64,000 bases of DNA, from assembly GCA_043747875.1 (NCBI GenBank), contig JAYTOI010000045.1:14806-78805 (forward strand), written 5' to 3'. Position numbers and translations under genes: made by a program. This DNA is from CADEED01 sp043747875 (lineage in GTDB: Bacteria; Pseudomonadota; Gammaproteobacteria; Steroidobacterales; Steroidobacteraceae). Below are positions 27,294 to 36,312 of this stretch, in pieces (the stretch's first letter is position 1; every line of letters starts with the position of its first letter). Below the pieces are notes generated by a model that did not search any database, was not told the DNA's origin, and was given only the letters and a program-made list of their open reading frames with translations.

Positions 27294-29195
27294 CTACGGC
27301 ACGATCTTGTACAACGTGCCCATGCTGACCGCGCCACCGAGATTCACGAGGTACAGTTCTCCGTCGGCGCCCTGACCGAACGAAGAAATTGCGAGCCCCG
27401 TGGCCTGGCCGGAGTTCGCAGCGAGCGTGAGCGTCGGCGGCGTGTCGCGCGCGATGTGCCACAGCCGGCCACCGTAATCGCCGAATACGTAGCGGCCGAT
27501 GAGCCCCGGAATGGCGGTCCCGCGATAGACGAAACCACCCGTCGTCGAGAAGCCGAGCCCTCGGCCGTACTGCGCGACCGGCGCGATCGCATTGCCGGAG
27601 TTCGGACCACACGTGCCGCTGGTGATGTGGCTCATGAACTCGTTAGTCCCCTCGCGACAGCGCCAGCCGTAGTTGCCGCCACGCGTCACGAGGTCTACTT
27701 CCTCGAGAGTAGATTGGCCCACGTCGTTGAGCCACAGCTCATTGGTGCCGCCGCGGTCGAAGCTCCAGCGCCAGGGGTTGCGGAAGCCGTAGGCGTAGAT
27801 CTCCGGGCAGGGCGCCGCGCCCGTGCCGCCGGTGCAGCGCGCATTGGCCGCGTAGGGATTGCCCGTCGCGCCCGTCGGAATCGCGTACGGCGTCGCCATG
27901 CTCGCATTGGCGATGTCGATGCGCAGCATCTTGCCTAACAAGGTGGTCAGCAGTTGGCCATTGCCGATGGCGCCGTGGGCGTCGCCGCCGCCACCACCGT
28001 CGCCGATGCCTATGTAGAGATACCCGTCCGGTCCGAACGCGATGTTGCCGCCGTTGTGGTTGGACTCGGGGTCGGCGACGTTCAACAACTCGAGTTCGGT
28101 CGCAGGATCGAGCGCCGTGCCGCCGGAGTTCAGGCGGAACTGAGACACCCGATCCATGATCCCGCCGCCGGGATTCCCGGTGTAGTAGAGAAACACGCGC
28201 GGATCGGTCGGGTAGTTGGGATGGAACGCCATGCCCAGCAGGCCGCGCTCATCATCGACGTTGCCCGGATTCGAATTGAGCCTCGACGAAATGTCGATGA
28301 ACGTACTCGTCGTCGATACGTTCGCCGTATCCGCGAACGAGCGCACGAAGCCGGTTTTCTCGACGACGTACCAGCGCGTCGAATCGCCGGGCGCCTGCAG
28401 CATCGCGATCGGCTGGTTGAAGTTCGGAAGGTTCTGGAATACGCGCTGCACGGTGAGGGTCGCCGGCACCGCGCTCGTGGTCGCGCTCGCGGCCGTGGAC
28501 GCCGCCGAAACGTTCGCCACCACCGCGGCGTCGTAGGCCCGCACGGTGTAGCTGTACAGGGTCGAAACCGTGAGGCCCGTATCGGTGTAGTTAGTCGCTG
28601 GCGCGGCGACGGTGGCGATCGGGTTCGCGCCCGCATTGCGATACACGAAATAGCCCCCCAGGCCGGTGCCCGCATCGGTCGACGCGCTCCAGGACACCAG
28701 GATGGAACTGGCGGATTGCACGGTCGCGGTGAGGTTCTGCGGCACCGTGGGCGGCGTCGTGTCCGCCGGCGGATTCGGGTTGGTGGTCGCGTTGGCAGGC
28801 GCCGAGTCCACCGAGACGTTCGCGGGCGTTGCGGCATCGAACGCGCGCACGGTGTAGCTGTACGCGGTCGCGGCCGTGAGGCCGTTGTCGGTGTAGGTAG
28901 TGGTGGGAGTCGTCACCGTCGCGATGGGCGTCGTGCCCGCATCTCGATACACGCGATATCCGGCGAGGCCGGCGCCGGCATCGGTCGAGGCGGTCCACGA
29001 CACGATGATCGAAGTGGCCGACTGCGTCACCGCGGTGACCCCCAGCGGCACCGTGGGCGCAGTGATGTCGCCCGCGGGCGGGGGCGGCGGCACGACACCG
29101 CCGGAACTGCCGTCGCCGCCACCGCAGCCGGCCATCAGCAGGAGCAGCGTCTGGGACATCAGCCCGACCGCGAAACGCGGAGCGAAGTAGCGCAT
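27294..29195 (-). CDS. PQQ-type sugar dehydrogenase lipoprotein with two fibronectin III domains
   Basis: A 633-residue lipoprotein starting at 29195, with GGAGG 7 bases upstream; the lipobox is LLLMAGC. After a Gly/Pro linker come two tandem fibronectin III repeats (about residues 45-135 and 140-230), each with the SWTASTDAGAGLAGYRVYR-type signature. The rest is a six-bladed glucose/sorbosone dehydrogenase-like propeller (DERGLLGMAFHPNY, ESNHNGGNIAFGPDGYLYIGIGD, GFRNPWRWSFD). Members bind PQQ and oxidise sugars in the periplasm, but PQQ binding cannot be shown here. Confidence 0.88.
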   Translation of the reverse strand: MRYFAPRFAVGLMSQTLLLLMAGCGGGDGSSGGVVPPPPPAGDITAPTVPLGVTAVTQSATSIIVSWTASTDAGAGLAGYRVYRDAGTTPIATVTTPTTTYTDNGLTAATAYSYTVRAFDAATPANVSVDSAPANATTNPNPPADTTPPTVPQNLTATVQSASSILVSWSASTDAGTGLGGYFVYRNAGANPIATVAAPATNYTDTGLTVSTLYSYTVRAYDAAVVANVSAASTAASATTSAVPATLTVQRVFQNLPNFNQPIAMLQAPGDSTRWYVVEKTGFVRSFADTANVSTTSTFIDISSRLNSNPGNVDDERGLLGMAFHPNYPTDPRVFLYYTGNPGGGIMDRVSQFRLNSGGTALDPATELELLNVADPESNHNGGNIAFGPDGYLYIGIGDGGGGGDAHGAIGNGQLLTTLLGKMLRIDIANASMATPYAIPTGATGNPYAANARCTGGTGAAPCPEIYAYGFRNPWRWSFDRGGTNELWLNDVGQSTLEEVDLVTRGGNYGWRCREGTNEFMSHITSGTCGPNSGNAIAPVAQYGRGLGFSTTGGFVYRGTAIPGLIGRYVFGDYGGRLWHIARDTPPTLTLAANSGQATGLAISSFGQGADGELYLVNLGGAVSMGTLYKIVP

Positions 29196-29267
29196 GGAAA
29201 GCCTCCGAACAAACACGCCCAACAATCCGGACATTGTTAGCAGCTCAACACAGCGGTACCGGCCTGC

Positions 29268-30278
29268 CTAGCTGTCCGGGTTCCGCGACAGCATTTCGCC
29301 GATCCGGGCGTCGACCCAGGTGCTGGCACCCAGATTCTCGATGAAACCACAGTGACCGCCGTGCGCGGTGGTGACGATGTCGAGATGGGGGACGCGCGCG
29401 AGTCGCGCGAGATCCGCGTTCTCGATGATCGGATCGTCGAGGGAGGTCAACACAGTGGCGGGCGCCGCGAGGGTTGTCAGACGATCGCCAGTGATGGCGT
29501 AGCCCGCGAGATAATCGTTCATCGTCGGGTATTCGGTGTGCGCCAGCACCATCTCGTTGGTCATCGCGCGCAGGTTCTTCAGGCGCAGGATGTCATCGAA
29601 GTCGTAGTGTCCGGGCCACACCAGTTGTTTGCGGGCCAGCGAGCGGCTCCACTTGCGCACGAAATAGCGGTGATAGAGCGGGAAGCCGCGCTCGAGCGTC
29701 CCCATCGTCTGCGCTGGATCGAGCAGCGGCGAGATCGCGATGACGCGCTCGATGCGCAGGTCGCGCGCCTCGCGGTGCGCGGCCACGCGCAACATGAAAT
29801 TTCCACCCAGCGAAAACCCCGCGAGCACGATGGGCAGCGTCGCAAAGCGCGCGGCCAGGGCGCGAACGGCGCCCACGACCTCGGGCAGCCGGCACGAGTG
29901 GAACAGGTCGCGGTTCAGGTGGTGCGTGGCGCCGTGATCGCGCAGGTTGAGCCGCACGACCTCGCAGCGCGCGTCGAACAGGGTCTGCGCCATCGATAGT
30001 AGATAGGTGGAATCCGCGCTGCCCTCCCACCCGTGCAGCAGCACCGCCAACCGGTTGCCGGGCTCGCCCCCGCGGCGCTCGGGACTCGCATGGAACGCCT
30101 GCAGCGTGACGCCGTCGCCGCAGTCGAGCAGCAGCTCCGCGCTGGCGGCGCGCATCGGCAGCGCGCGACGCTCGACGCGTGCACGCCGCGGCGGCCAGTT
30201 GGGCAGGACCGACTGAAAGTGCGGGCCGCGCAGCCAGCGACGCGGGCGAAAGGTCGAATCGAGCGGAAATCCGGTCAC
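29268..30278 (-). CDS. YheT-like alpha/beta hydrolase
   Basis: A 336-residue cytoplasmic alpha/beta hydrolase of the YheT/ABHD1 group. The typical N-terminal sequence RPRRWLRGPHFQSV, the motif LLHGWEGS, the nucleophile elbow GFSLGG with Ser156, the acid D281 or D282 in SLDDPII, and the base H309 in HGGHCGF are all visible. Family members are esterases of unknown natural substrate. The start overlaps the stop of the membrane-anchored receiver gene by 4 bp, so the two are coupled. Confidence 0.92.
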   Translation of the reverse strand: MTGFPLDSTFRPRRWLRGPHFQSVLPNWPPRRARVERRALPMRAASAELLLDCGDGVTLQAFHASPERRGGEPGNRLAVLLHGWEGSADSTYLLSMAQTLFDARCEVVRLNLRDHGATHHLNRDLFHSCRLPEVVGAVRALAARFATLPIVLAGFSLGGNFMLRVAAHREARDLRIERVIAISPLLDPAQTMGTLERGFPLYHRYFVRKWSRSLARKQLVWPGHYDFDDILRLKNLRAMTNEMVLAHTEYPTMNDYLAGYAITGDRLTTLAAPATVLTSLDDPIIENADLARLARVPHLDIVTTAHGGHCGFIENLGASTWVDARIGEMLSRNPDS

Positions 30279-31351
30279 TGCGCCTGTACGGGACTGGCGA
30301 CGGACGTGGGCGCGCCTTCTACCGCGGGCGCCGCGCTGCTTGGCACCGCTGGCGCCTCGCTGCCTTCCGTAGCGGGCGTCACGCCCGACGGCACCAGGTC
30401 GACTCCGCCGCCGCTCACGGCCGCGGCGTCCGGTGCATCCGGCGCCGGCACGACCGCCAGGCCCGGGGGCGCGGCCGGCTGACTAACTACCACGACGCGC
30501 GCACGCAACGTCTCGACCTCGGCGTAGGCCGCGTCGAGATCGGTGCGCAACGCGGCGATTTCTCCACCACGATTCCACCACTGCCACGACATGGCCGCGC
30601 CCGCGGCCAGCGCCAGCAATGCCAGCGTCCAACCGGTGATGGCACCCCACGGCCGCCGATCCGAAACCAGCGGCGTAGATGCCGCTTCGGGGACGGCGCG
30701 CGCGGGCAGCAGTGCCGCGAGATCGCCCTGCAGGCGCTCGGCGTGCGAATCGAGCGAATTGGCCAGATGGCTGCGCAGCGCGGCGATTTCCTTCTGCAAC
30801 GTCTGGTCGACGGCCGCGCGGATCTCGAGCGACAGCTTGGGCAGCAACTGCGACACCGCGGCGGGCGCGCCCGCCTCCGCCGGCGTCGCGGCCACGATGA
30901 TGGTGGATTCGTTCGCGGGCAGCAGATCCGCTGCCGGCGCCAGGCGCGCGAACGTAGTTTGCTCTGCACCGCGGCGGTCAGCCACGAGGCGCAGCGAGTA
31001 CAGCATCTTGGTCACGTCGGCTTGTTTGATCTGCTTCGGCAGCACGCCGTCCGCGCCGAGCGCACGCGCCTGCCCTAGATAGAGATCCCCTTCCTGCGAG
31101 GTGTACATGAGGATGGGAATGGCCGAGGTGCGCGGATTGTTTTTGATGGTCTGCACGGCCTGGAAGCCGTCCATGCCCGGCATCATGTGATCCATGAAGA
31201 TGACGTCGGGCCGGTTGCGCGTCAGGTATTCGATGGCGGCCTCGGCGGATTCCGCGGCGTCGACCGTGATCTCGTGGCGCTCGAGGAGGCGCGCGAGAAA
31301 CGCGCGTGCAGACTTGGAGTCGTCCACGACCAGGGCTCGCTTCGCAGACAT
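30275..31351 (-). CDS. Receiver-domain protein anchored in the membrane
   Basis: A 358-residue protein. Residues 1-125 are a CheY-like receiver: acidic D10/D11, phospho-acceptor D54 in VIFMDHMMPGMDG, and the conserved Lys in VLPKQ. A linker with a helical stretch (QTLQKEIAALRSHLANSLDS) follows, then one membrane segment near residues 235-258 (TGWTLALLALAAGAAM). After that come a short coiled coil (EIAALRTDLDAAYAEVETL) and a Pro/Ala-rich tail that should face the periplasm. No DNA-binding or enzymatic output domain is present. The start is ATG 31351 behind GGGAGAA. It shares an operon with the YheT-like gene. Confidence 0.85.
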   Translation of the reverse strand: MSAKRALVVDDSKSARAFLARLLERHEITVDAAESAEAAIEYLTRNRPDVIFMDHMMPGMDGFQAVQTIKNNPRTSAIPILMYTSQEGDLYLGQARALGADGVLPKQIKQADVTKMLYSLRLVADRRGAEQTTFARLAPAADLLPANESTIIVAATPAEAGAPAAVSQLLPKLSLEIRAAVDQTLQKEIAALRSHLANSLDSHAERLQGDLAALLPARAVPEAASTPLVSDRRPWGAITGWTLALLALAAGAAMSWQWWNRGGEIAALRTDLDAAYAEVETLRARVVVVSQPAAPPGLAVVPAPDAPDAAAVSGGGVDLVPSGVTPATEGSEAPAVPSSAAPAVEGAPTSVASPVQAQ

Positions 31352-31479
31352 CAACTTCTCCCGATTGGAAATCAGCTTGGCGGATTCACGGAAAGTCTAT
31401 TGCCTAACGGGAATTGGTCAACCGCCTCGTGTTGCGCGCGTTGTATTCCGCGTCCAACAACCTTTTCCGGGAGCGATTC

Positions 31480-32097
31480 ATGACAACCGTAAAATTTCTC
31501 GGCAGTGTCGCACTGGCGATCATGCTGCTCGCTGGTACCGCGGCGCTCGCGCGCGACGCGCCGCGTCCGCGCGGGGTGAATGCGGCGCGCGCCACCCAGC
31601 CGCATACGCGCACCACCGAGCGCCAACGCACTGAAAACGGGCGGACGCGGACCGATACGTGGACCGGCCCCAACGGCAAGACCGCGACCCGTAACGCCGA
31701 AGTGACCAACGACCGCGAAGCCGGCACGCGCACGCGCGAAGTCGACTACACCGGCCCGAACGGCAAGACCGCGAGCGTCGACTCCGTGCGTACGAGGACC
31801 GACGACGGTTTCACGCGCACGACGACCGCGACCAACGCGCAGGGCGAGACCGCGACGCGCACGCTCGACGTTTCACGTAACGCGGAGACCGGCACCATTA
31901 CCCGGACAGCGTCCGCTTCGGACGACGCAGGAGTGGAGCGCAGCTCCAGGAAGGTGATCGAGCGCACAGAAGATGGATACAGCCGCGATTCCGCGCGCAC
32001 GTTGCCGAACGGCGAAACTCATACTCGCGCCGTCGATGTGTCCTGTGACAAGGACGCGAAGACATGCGTGAAGCTAGTTGAGGTCGACAAGCCTTGA
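31480..32097 (+). CDS. Secreted Thr/Arg-rich repeat protein
   Basis: A 205-residue protein with a signal peptide (MTTVKFLGSVALAIMLLAG, cut near ALARDA), preceded by a GGGAG site. The mature part is made of imperfect repeats of about 45 residues built on TGPNGKTATR, TGPNGKTASVD, TNAQGETATR and LPNGETHTR, each followed by a strand rich in Arg and Thr. Only two Cys occur, near the end (SCDKDAKTC), and may form a disulfide. Repeats of this kind suggest an extended periplasmic or surface beta structure. No family is recognised. It is divergent from the receiver gene. Confidence 0.75.
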   Translation: MTTVKFLGSVALAIMLLAGTAALARDAPRPRGVNAARATQPHTRTTERQRTENGRTRTDTWTGPNGKTATRNAEVTNDREAGTRTREVDYTGPNGKTASVDSVRTRTDDGFTRTTTATNAQGETATRTLDVSRNAETGTITRTASASDDAGVERSSRKVIERTEDGYSRDSARTLPNGETHTRAVDVSCDKDAKTCVKLVEVDKP

Positions 32098-32166
32098 TGC
32101 GAGGTCGGCCGGGGTATTGGCGCAAGCTGCCCCAGGAGCGACTCACTATCAGAAGTCGCTCCATCC

Positions 32167-32197
32167 ATACGGCGCCCGAATCGGGCGCCGTATTTTT
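32167..32197 (+). terminator. Rho-independent terminator after the repeat-protein gene
   Basis: A 12-bp stem (ATACGGCGCCCG with its complement, 32167-32178 and 32182-32193) with a 3-nt loop is followed by TTTTTC. It lies 70 bp after the stop of the Thr/Arg-rich repeat gene and just meets the stop codon of the glycosyltransferase gene on the other strand. Confidence 0.9.
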
Positions 32198-33393
32198 CAA
32201 GCGGGGGAATTTGCGGGCGTAGTGGCCCGAGTCGCCTGCAGGTGCTCCGCACGCACCCTCTCGTAGAAGGACATGACTCGCCGCGCCATCGCCTGCGAGG
32301 CCCAGCTTTCGGCATGCGCGCGCAGTTGCGCGCGGCGCGCATCGTCGGGCGGCAATGTCAGCGCGGTGGCCACCGAGGCGGCGAACACCTCCTCATTCTC
32401 CGGTACGACGAACGCGCCGCAGCCTTCGGTGAGGATGGAGCGCGTGCCGAGCTCGGCGGTGGAGACTACCGGGGTCCCCTGCGCCATCGCCTCGAGCAAC
32501 ACCAGCCCTTGCGTCTCGGTGCGCGACGCGAACACGAAGGCGTCGCCAGCGGCATAACAGTTCGGCAGGTCGGTGTTGCGGTCGAGATAGCCGATGAACC
32601 GCACGGACGCGTCTACGCCGAGGTCGCGTGCGAGCCGGGTCAGGTGCTCGCGCGCCGGGCCTTCGCCCGCGATCACGAATAGAGCGTCCGGCCGGCGGGC
32701 GCGCACCTTCACGAACATGCGCAGCAGGAAATCGATGTTCTTCTCGTACGCGACGCGCCCGACATACAGCAGCAGCGGCTTGTTCGCCGGCAGATCGAAC
32801 TGCTTGCGAAAGCGCGCGCCGTCGCCGCGCACGAAGCTCTCGGCCGGCAGCCCGGTGGGCAGCACCTCGATCGGCGTCGTCACGCCATACGCCAGCAGCG
32901 CGTCACGCATCGGCGCGCTCGGCGAGATCAGCGCGGCGACATCGGCGCACTGCGAGCGCGTGAAATGCCGCGCGAGGAAACGGCCGATCCTGCGCGGCAG
33001 GATCGGCACGTAGTGATGTAGATAGTCTTCGAAAAACGTGTGGTACGTCGCGACCACCGGCAATCCATGCGCGCGCGCAAAGCGTACGCCGGCGTAGTGC
33101 GCGATGAACGGCGTGTGGATGTGCACCAGGTCCACCTGCGACGCGAGGCGCGCATCGAGCGCCTGCCGCAGCGGCCGCGCGAGGAAGCGCCGGTCTTCGG
33201 GATCGCGCGGCACGCCACCCGACGCGACGCGCACGATGCCGGTGTCCGCGTCGGCGGGCGCGTTCGGGTAGGCAGGCGCGACCAGCGTCGTCGTCACTCC
33301 GAGCGATGCGAGATCGCCGCGGAAGGTGCGGATCGAGGTGGAAACGCCGTTGACACGCGGGAAGTAGACGTCGGAGACGTAGAGAATGCGCAT
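32197..33393 (-). CDS. GT4-family glycosyltransferase
   Basis: A 398-residue GT-B retaining glycosyltransferase. The N-terminal nucleotide-sugar domain reads MRILYVSDVYFPRVNGVST; the C-terminal donor-binding domain has LLYVGRVAYEKN and the GT4 E-x7-E motif in ETQGLVLLEAMAQGTPVV. The N-terminus and the HTPFIAHYAGVRFA stretch resemble enzymes that put hexoses on lipid (glycolipid synthesis); the acceptor cannot be told from sequence. I chose ATG 33393; the 18 codons before it are not needed. It lies 16 bp downstream of a PAP2 phosphatase gene. Confidence 0.9.
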   Translation of the reverse strand: MRILYVSDVYFPRVNGVSTSIRTFRGDLASLGVTTTLVAPAYPNAPADADTGIVRVASGGVPRDPEDRRFLARPLRQALDARLASQVDLVHIHTPFIAHYAGVRFARAHGLPVVATYHTFFEDYLHHYVPILPRRIGRFLARHFTRSQCADVAALISPSAPMRDALLAYGVTTPIEVLPTGLPAESFVRGDGARFRKQFDLPANKPLLLYVGRVAYEKNIDFLLRMFVKVRARRPDALFVIAGEGPAREHLTRLARDLGVDASVRFIGYLDRNTDLPNCYAAGDAFVFASRTETQGLVLLEAMAQGTPVVSTAELGTRSILTEGCGAFVVPENEEVFAASVATALTLPPDDARRAQLRAHAESWASQAMARRVMSFYERVRAEHLQATRATTPANSPA

Positions 33394-33409
33394 GTTGTCC
33401 CGCCTGGGC

Positions 33410-33943
33410 TCAGACGAGCGCCGCGCCGCACAAGCCGGTGCCGGCACCGATCAGCGCACCGACCAGCACGTCGGTGGGATAGTGCAGCCCGAGCACGACG
33501 CGCGAGGCGGCGATGGCCAGCGCCAGCGGCACCAGCAGCATGGTGAGTTCGGGGAAGGCGACGCAGGCCTGCAACGAGAACGCGACGGCATGCAGAGTGT
33601 GCCCTGACGGAAAGCTGTAGCGATCGAGCGGTGCGCCCGCGAGCGAAATGCCGGCGTGACGGATGTACGGCCGCTCGCGCACGAAAATGCGCTTGAGAAA
33701 CTTGTACAGCGCGAGACCGACGGCGCTGGTGGCGAGCATCGCGAGCCCGACTTCCAGGCCGCGGGCGCCGTAGACGAACGGCAGCGCGAGCATCAGCGCG
33801 TACCAGATCACGCCGTCGCCGAGCCGGCTGGCGATCTTGAAAAACACGCGCACGCCCGTGTACGCGACGCCGCGATTCAGCCGCCGGCAGAGCCGGTATT
33901 CGGCCGCATCGAATCTCTCCAGCAGTGAGCTATGAGTACCCAT
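33410..33943 (-). CDS. PAP2-family membrane phosphatase
   Basis: A 177-residue integral membrane protein with the full PAP2 signature: KRIFVRERPY (motif 1), PSGHT (motif 2) and SRVVLGLHYPTD (motif 3), with the catalytic His residues in motifs 2 and 3. Such enzymes remove phosphate from phosphatidic acid, undecaprenyl pyrophosphate or similar lipids on the periplasmic side. A GTG at 33952 could extend the N-terminus by three residues. It precedes the glycosyltransferase by 16 bp, suggesting a lipid-glycosylation role for the pair. Confidence 0.92.
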   Translation of the reverse strand: MGTHSSLLERFDAAEYRLCRRLNRGVAYTGVRVFFKIASRLGDGVIWYALMLALPFVYGARGLEVGLAMLATSAVGLALYKFLKRIFVRERPYIRHAGISLAGAPLDRYSFPSGHTLHAVAFSLQACVAFPELTMLLVPLALAIAASRVVLGLHYPTDVLVGALIGAGTGLCGAALV

Positions 33944-34064
33944 GCGCTGCACAGTGTCGATTGCTCACAATTCAACCACATGACGCCCAGGTGACGGTTT
34001 TGTTGCTCAGGGACTTACGTCGCATCATTCGGGCGGCTCATTACCCTCGTTACAATGGTGCCGA

Positions 34065-36182
34065 ATGCGGCGCTCCGGACGACAACCCACAGCTCATCAA
34101 GTCGCTCCTCTATACGCGGCCATCGCGGTGGCGGTGCTGCTGGGCGCCTGTGCGCCCGCGGCCTGGGCGCTCGATGCCATCGAGCTCGAGGTGCGCGAGC
34201 TCACGGTCGCCGGCATGACAGTGTCGGGCGCGCGCGTCCGCCTCGACGTGCTGAACGACACACAAACGCGCCTGGTGGTGAATGCAAAGGCGGTGCCGCT
34301 GCCCGATCCGGTGGGCGTGCTGTCGAATCTCGCGCTGGTCTGCGACCAGCCGGTCATCGCGGAGCCGCGCTTCGCCTGCGATGCGGGCTCTTTATCCGGG
34401 CGAGGCGGCCCCACCGGCATCATCGGCCTGGCGGTCGCCGCGGCGTTCAACGTCGATACCGGCGTCACGTCATTCGGCGGCAAGGGCCAGAAAGTCGCGG
34501 GCTCGGAGCTGTCGTTCGACGGCCAACTCGATGCCAAAGGATGGCGAGTGAGTGCGCGCACCGGCCAGACCACGGTGGCCGAGCTGCGCAAATTCCTCAC
34601 CCCGTGGGTGACGCTGCCGGCGGATCTCACGATGGACGGGAAGGTCGCGCTCGAAGCCGCGTTGTCCGACGCGGGCGAGGGTTTGATCGCCGACGCCACC
34701 GCGAAACTCGAGGCCGTCGATTTCACCAACGAAGCCAGCACGCTCGTGGCCGACAAGCTCGGCGCGACGCTGCGCCTGAGCGCGCGGCCGGCGGGCCCGG
34801 ACGCCACGGCGCTCGCGGCCCACGTCTCCGGCGCGCAGGGCCAGGCGTTGTTAGGGCCCGTGCTGCTCGACCTCAAGGTGAATCCGCTGGAGCTCGACAC
34901 GCGCGGCGCGCTGGCCGGCCAGCTCCTGACCATCGACGCGCTGGAGCTGCATCAGAAAGATCTGCTCGACCTCACCGGCACCGGCCGCGTCGACCTCGCG
35001 GGCGCGACGCCGTCGGTTTCGGGCGATTTCACGTTCACGAATTTCCGGCTCGCGGCGGGCTACCCGAGCTACATGCAGATCACGCTGGCGGCATCGATGC
35101 TCGGCGACCTCGACGCGGGCGGCATCGTGAACGGCGCGCTATCGGTCGCCGACAACGGCGTCACGCTGCTGCACGTGCTGCCGCTCGACGTCGAGCTGCA
35201 CGACAAGAAAGGCCAGCTCCATCTGTCGAAGTTGAAGGGCAACGTGTACTGGACGCCGGCCGGCGTGGACGCACGGCCGTCGACGATTTCCTGGGCCAGC
35301 GGCGGCGCGTTCGGCCTGTCGGGCGGAGCCGCGGAGCTCGAGTTCATCGCGCAGGGTACCAACTTCGCGCTGCTGCGTCCGGCCAAACTACCGGTGTTCG
35401 ACGGCGGGCTCGCCATCGACAACTTCGCGATGGGCAATCTCGGCTCGAGCAACATGCAGGTGTCGTTCGCGGGCGCGGTGGAGCCCATCAGCCTGCCCCT
35501 GCTGTGCAAGGCCTTCGGCTGGCCAGAGTTCTCCGGCACGCTCGCGGCGCGCATACCCGGCGTCATGCTCAAGGACAACGTGCTCACGTTCGAGGGCAAC
35601 CTGGAGTCGCAGGTGTTCGGTGGCCACATCGTCGGCAGCGGCATGCGATTGCAGGATCCGCTCGGCAACTTTCCGCGGCTGTTCGCCGACGTGCGCGCGC
35701 GCGATCTCGATCTCGAGCTGGTCACTCGCACCTTCGACGTGGGCAGCATCACGGGTCGTCTGGAGGCGGACATCCTCGGGCTCGAGTTGTTTGCCTGGTC
35801 GCCGGTGGCGTTCAACGCGCGGCTGGCGACGCCCAAAGGCGACAAGTCGCGGCACAAGATCAGCGCGAAAGCGGTGACGTCGCTGTCCAACGTGGGCGGC
35901 GGTGGTGGCGGCGTCGTGCAGGCGCTGCAATCGGGCGTGCTGCGTTTCTTCGACGAATACAGCTACGACAAGCTCGGCATCACCTGCAAGCTGCGCGACG
36001 ACGTCTGCGAGATGTCGGGTGTCGAGCCGTCGGGCGTGGGCTATTACATCGTCAAGGGTGCGGGTGTGCCGCGCATCGACATCGTGGGCAACTCGGGCCG
36101 CGTGAGCTGGAGCCAGATGCTGGGCTCGATCTCGACGGCGGATTTCGGGGGCACGACGACGGGCCCGCCACCTGCGAACTAG
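34065..36182 (+). CDS. YdbH-like AsmA-type protein
   Basis: A 705-residue secreted or inner-membrane-anchored protein with an N-terminal hydrophobic segment (PLYAAIAVAVLLGACAPA). The body is a long series of alternating beta strands, as in YdbH/TamB-type lipid-channel proteins. The C-terminal part LGLELFAWSPVAFNARLATP and the closing segment GITCKLRDDVCEMSGVEP match the dicarboxylate-domain end of the YdbH group. In E. coli YdbH (879 residues) acts with YnbE and YdbL in phospholipid transport between membranes. Here a DUF1318 lipoprotein gene follows 130 bp later. The family assignment rests on order and fold rather than a single motif. Confidence 0.7.
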   Translation: MRRSGRQPTAHQVAPLYAAIAVAVLLGACAPAAWALDAIELEVRELTVAGMTVSGARVRLDVLNDTQTRLVVNAKAVPLPDPVGVLSNLALVCDQPVIAEPRFACDAGSLSGRGGPTGIIGLAVAAAFNVDTGVTSFGGKGQKVAGSELSFDGQLDAKGWRVSARTGQTTVAELRKFLTPWVTLPADLTMDGKVALEAALSDAGEGLIADATAKLEAVDFTNEASTLVADKLGATLRLSARPAGPDATALAAHVSGAQGQALLGPVLLDLKVNPLELDTRGALAGQLLTIDALELHQKDLLDLTGTGRVDLAGATPSVSGDFTFTNFRLAAGYPSYMQITLAASMLGDLDAGGIVNGALSVADNGVTLLHVLPLDVELHDKKGQLHLSKLKGNVYWTPAGVDARPSTISWASGGAFGLSGGAAELEFIAQGTNFALLRPAKLPVFDGGLAIDNFAMGNLGSSNMQVSFAGAVEPISLPLLCKAFGWPEFSGTLAARIPGVMLKDNVLTFEGNLESQVFGGHIVGSGMRLQDPLGNFPRLFADVRARDLDLELVTRTFDVGSITGRLEADILGLELFAWSPVAFNARLATPKGDKSRHKISAKAVTSLSNVGGGGGGVVQALQSGVLRFFDEYSYDKLGITCKLRDDVCEMSGVEPSGVGYYIVKGAGVPRIDIVGNSGRVSWSQMLGSISTADFGGTTTGPPPAN

Positions 36183-36312
36183 GCTGATGGACTTGCGCGG
36201 TGGCGCGGCGAATAATCCGGCACACATTGGACCCAAGGCGCATTCAGTGCGCATTCATCGGCTCGACGTGAAGATGCACGCGGGTTTGCGTATTCGAAAT
36301 CAGGAGACATTC

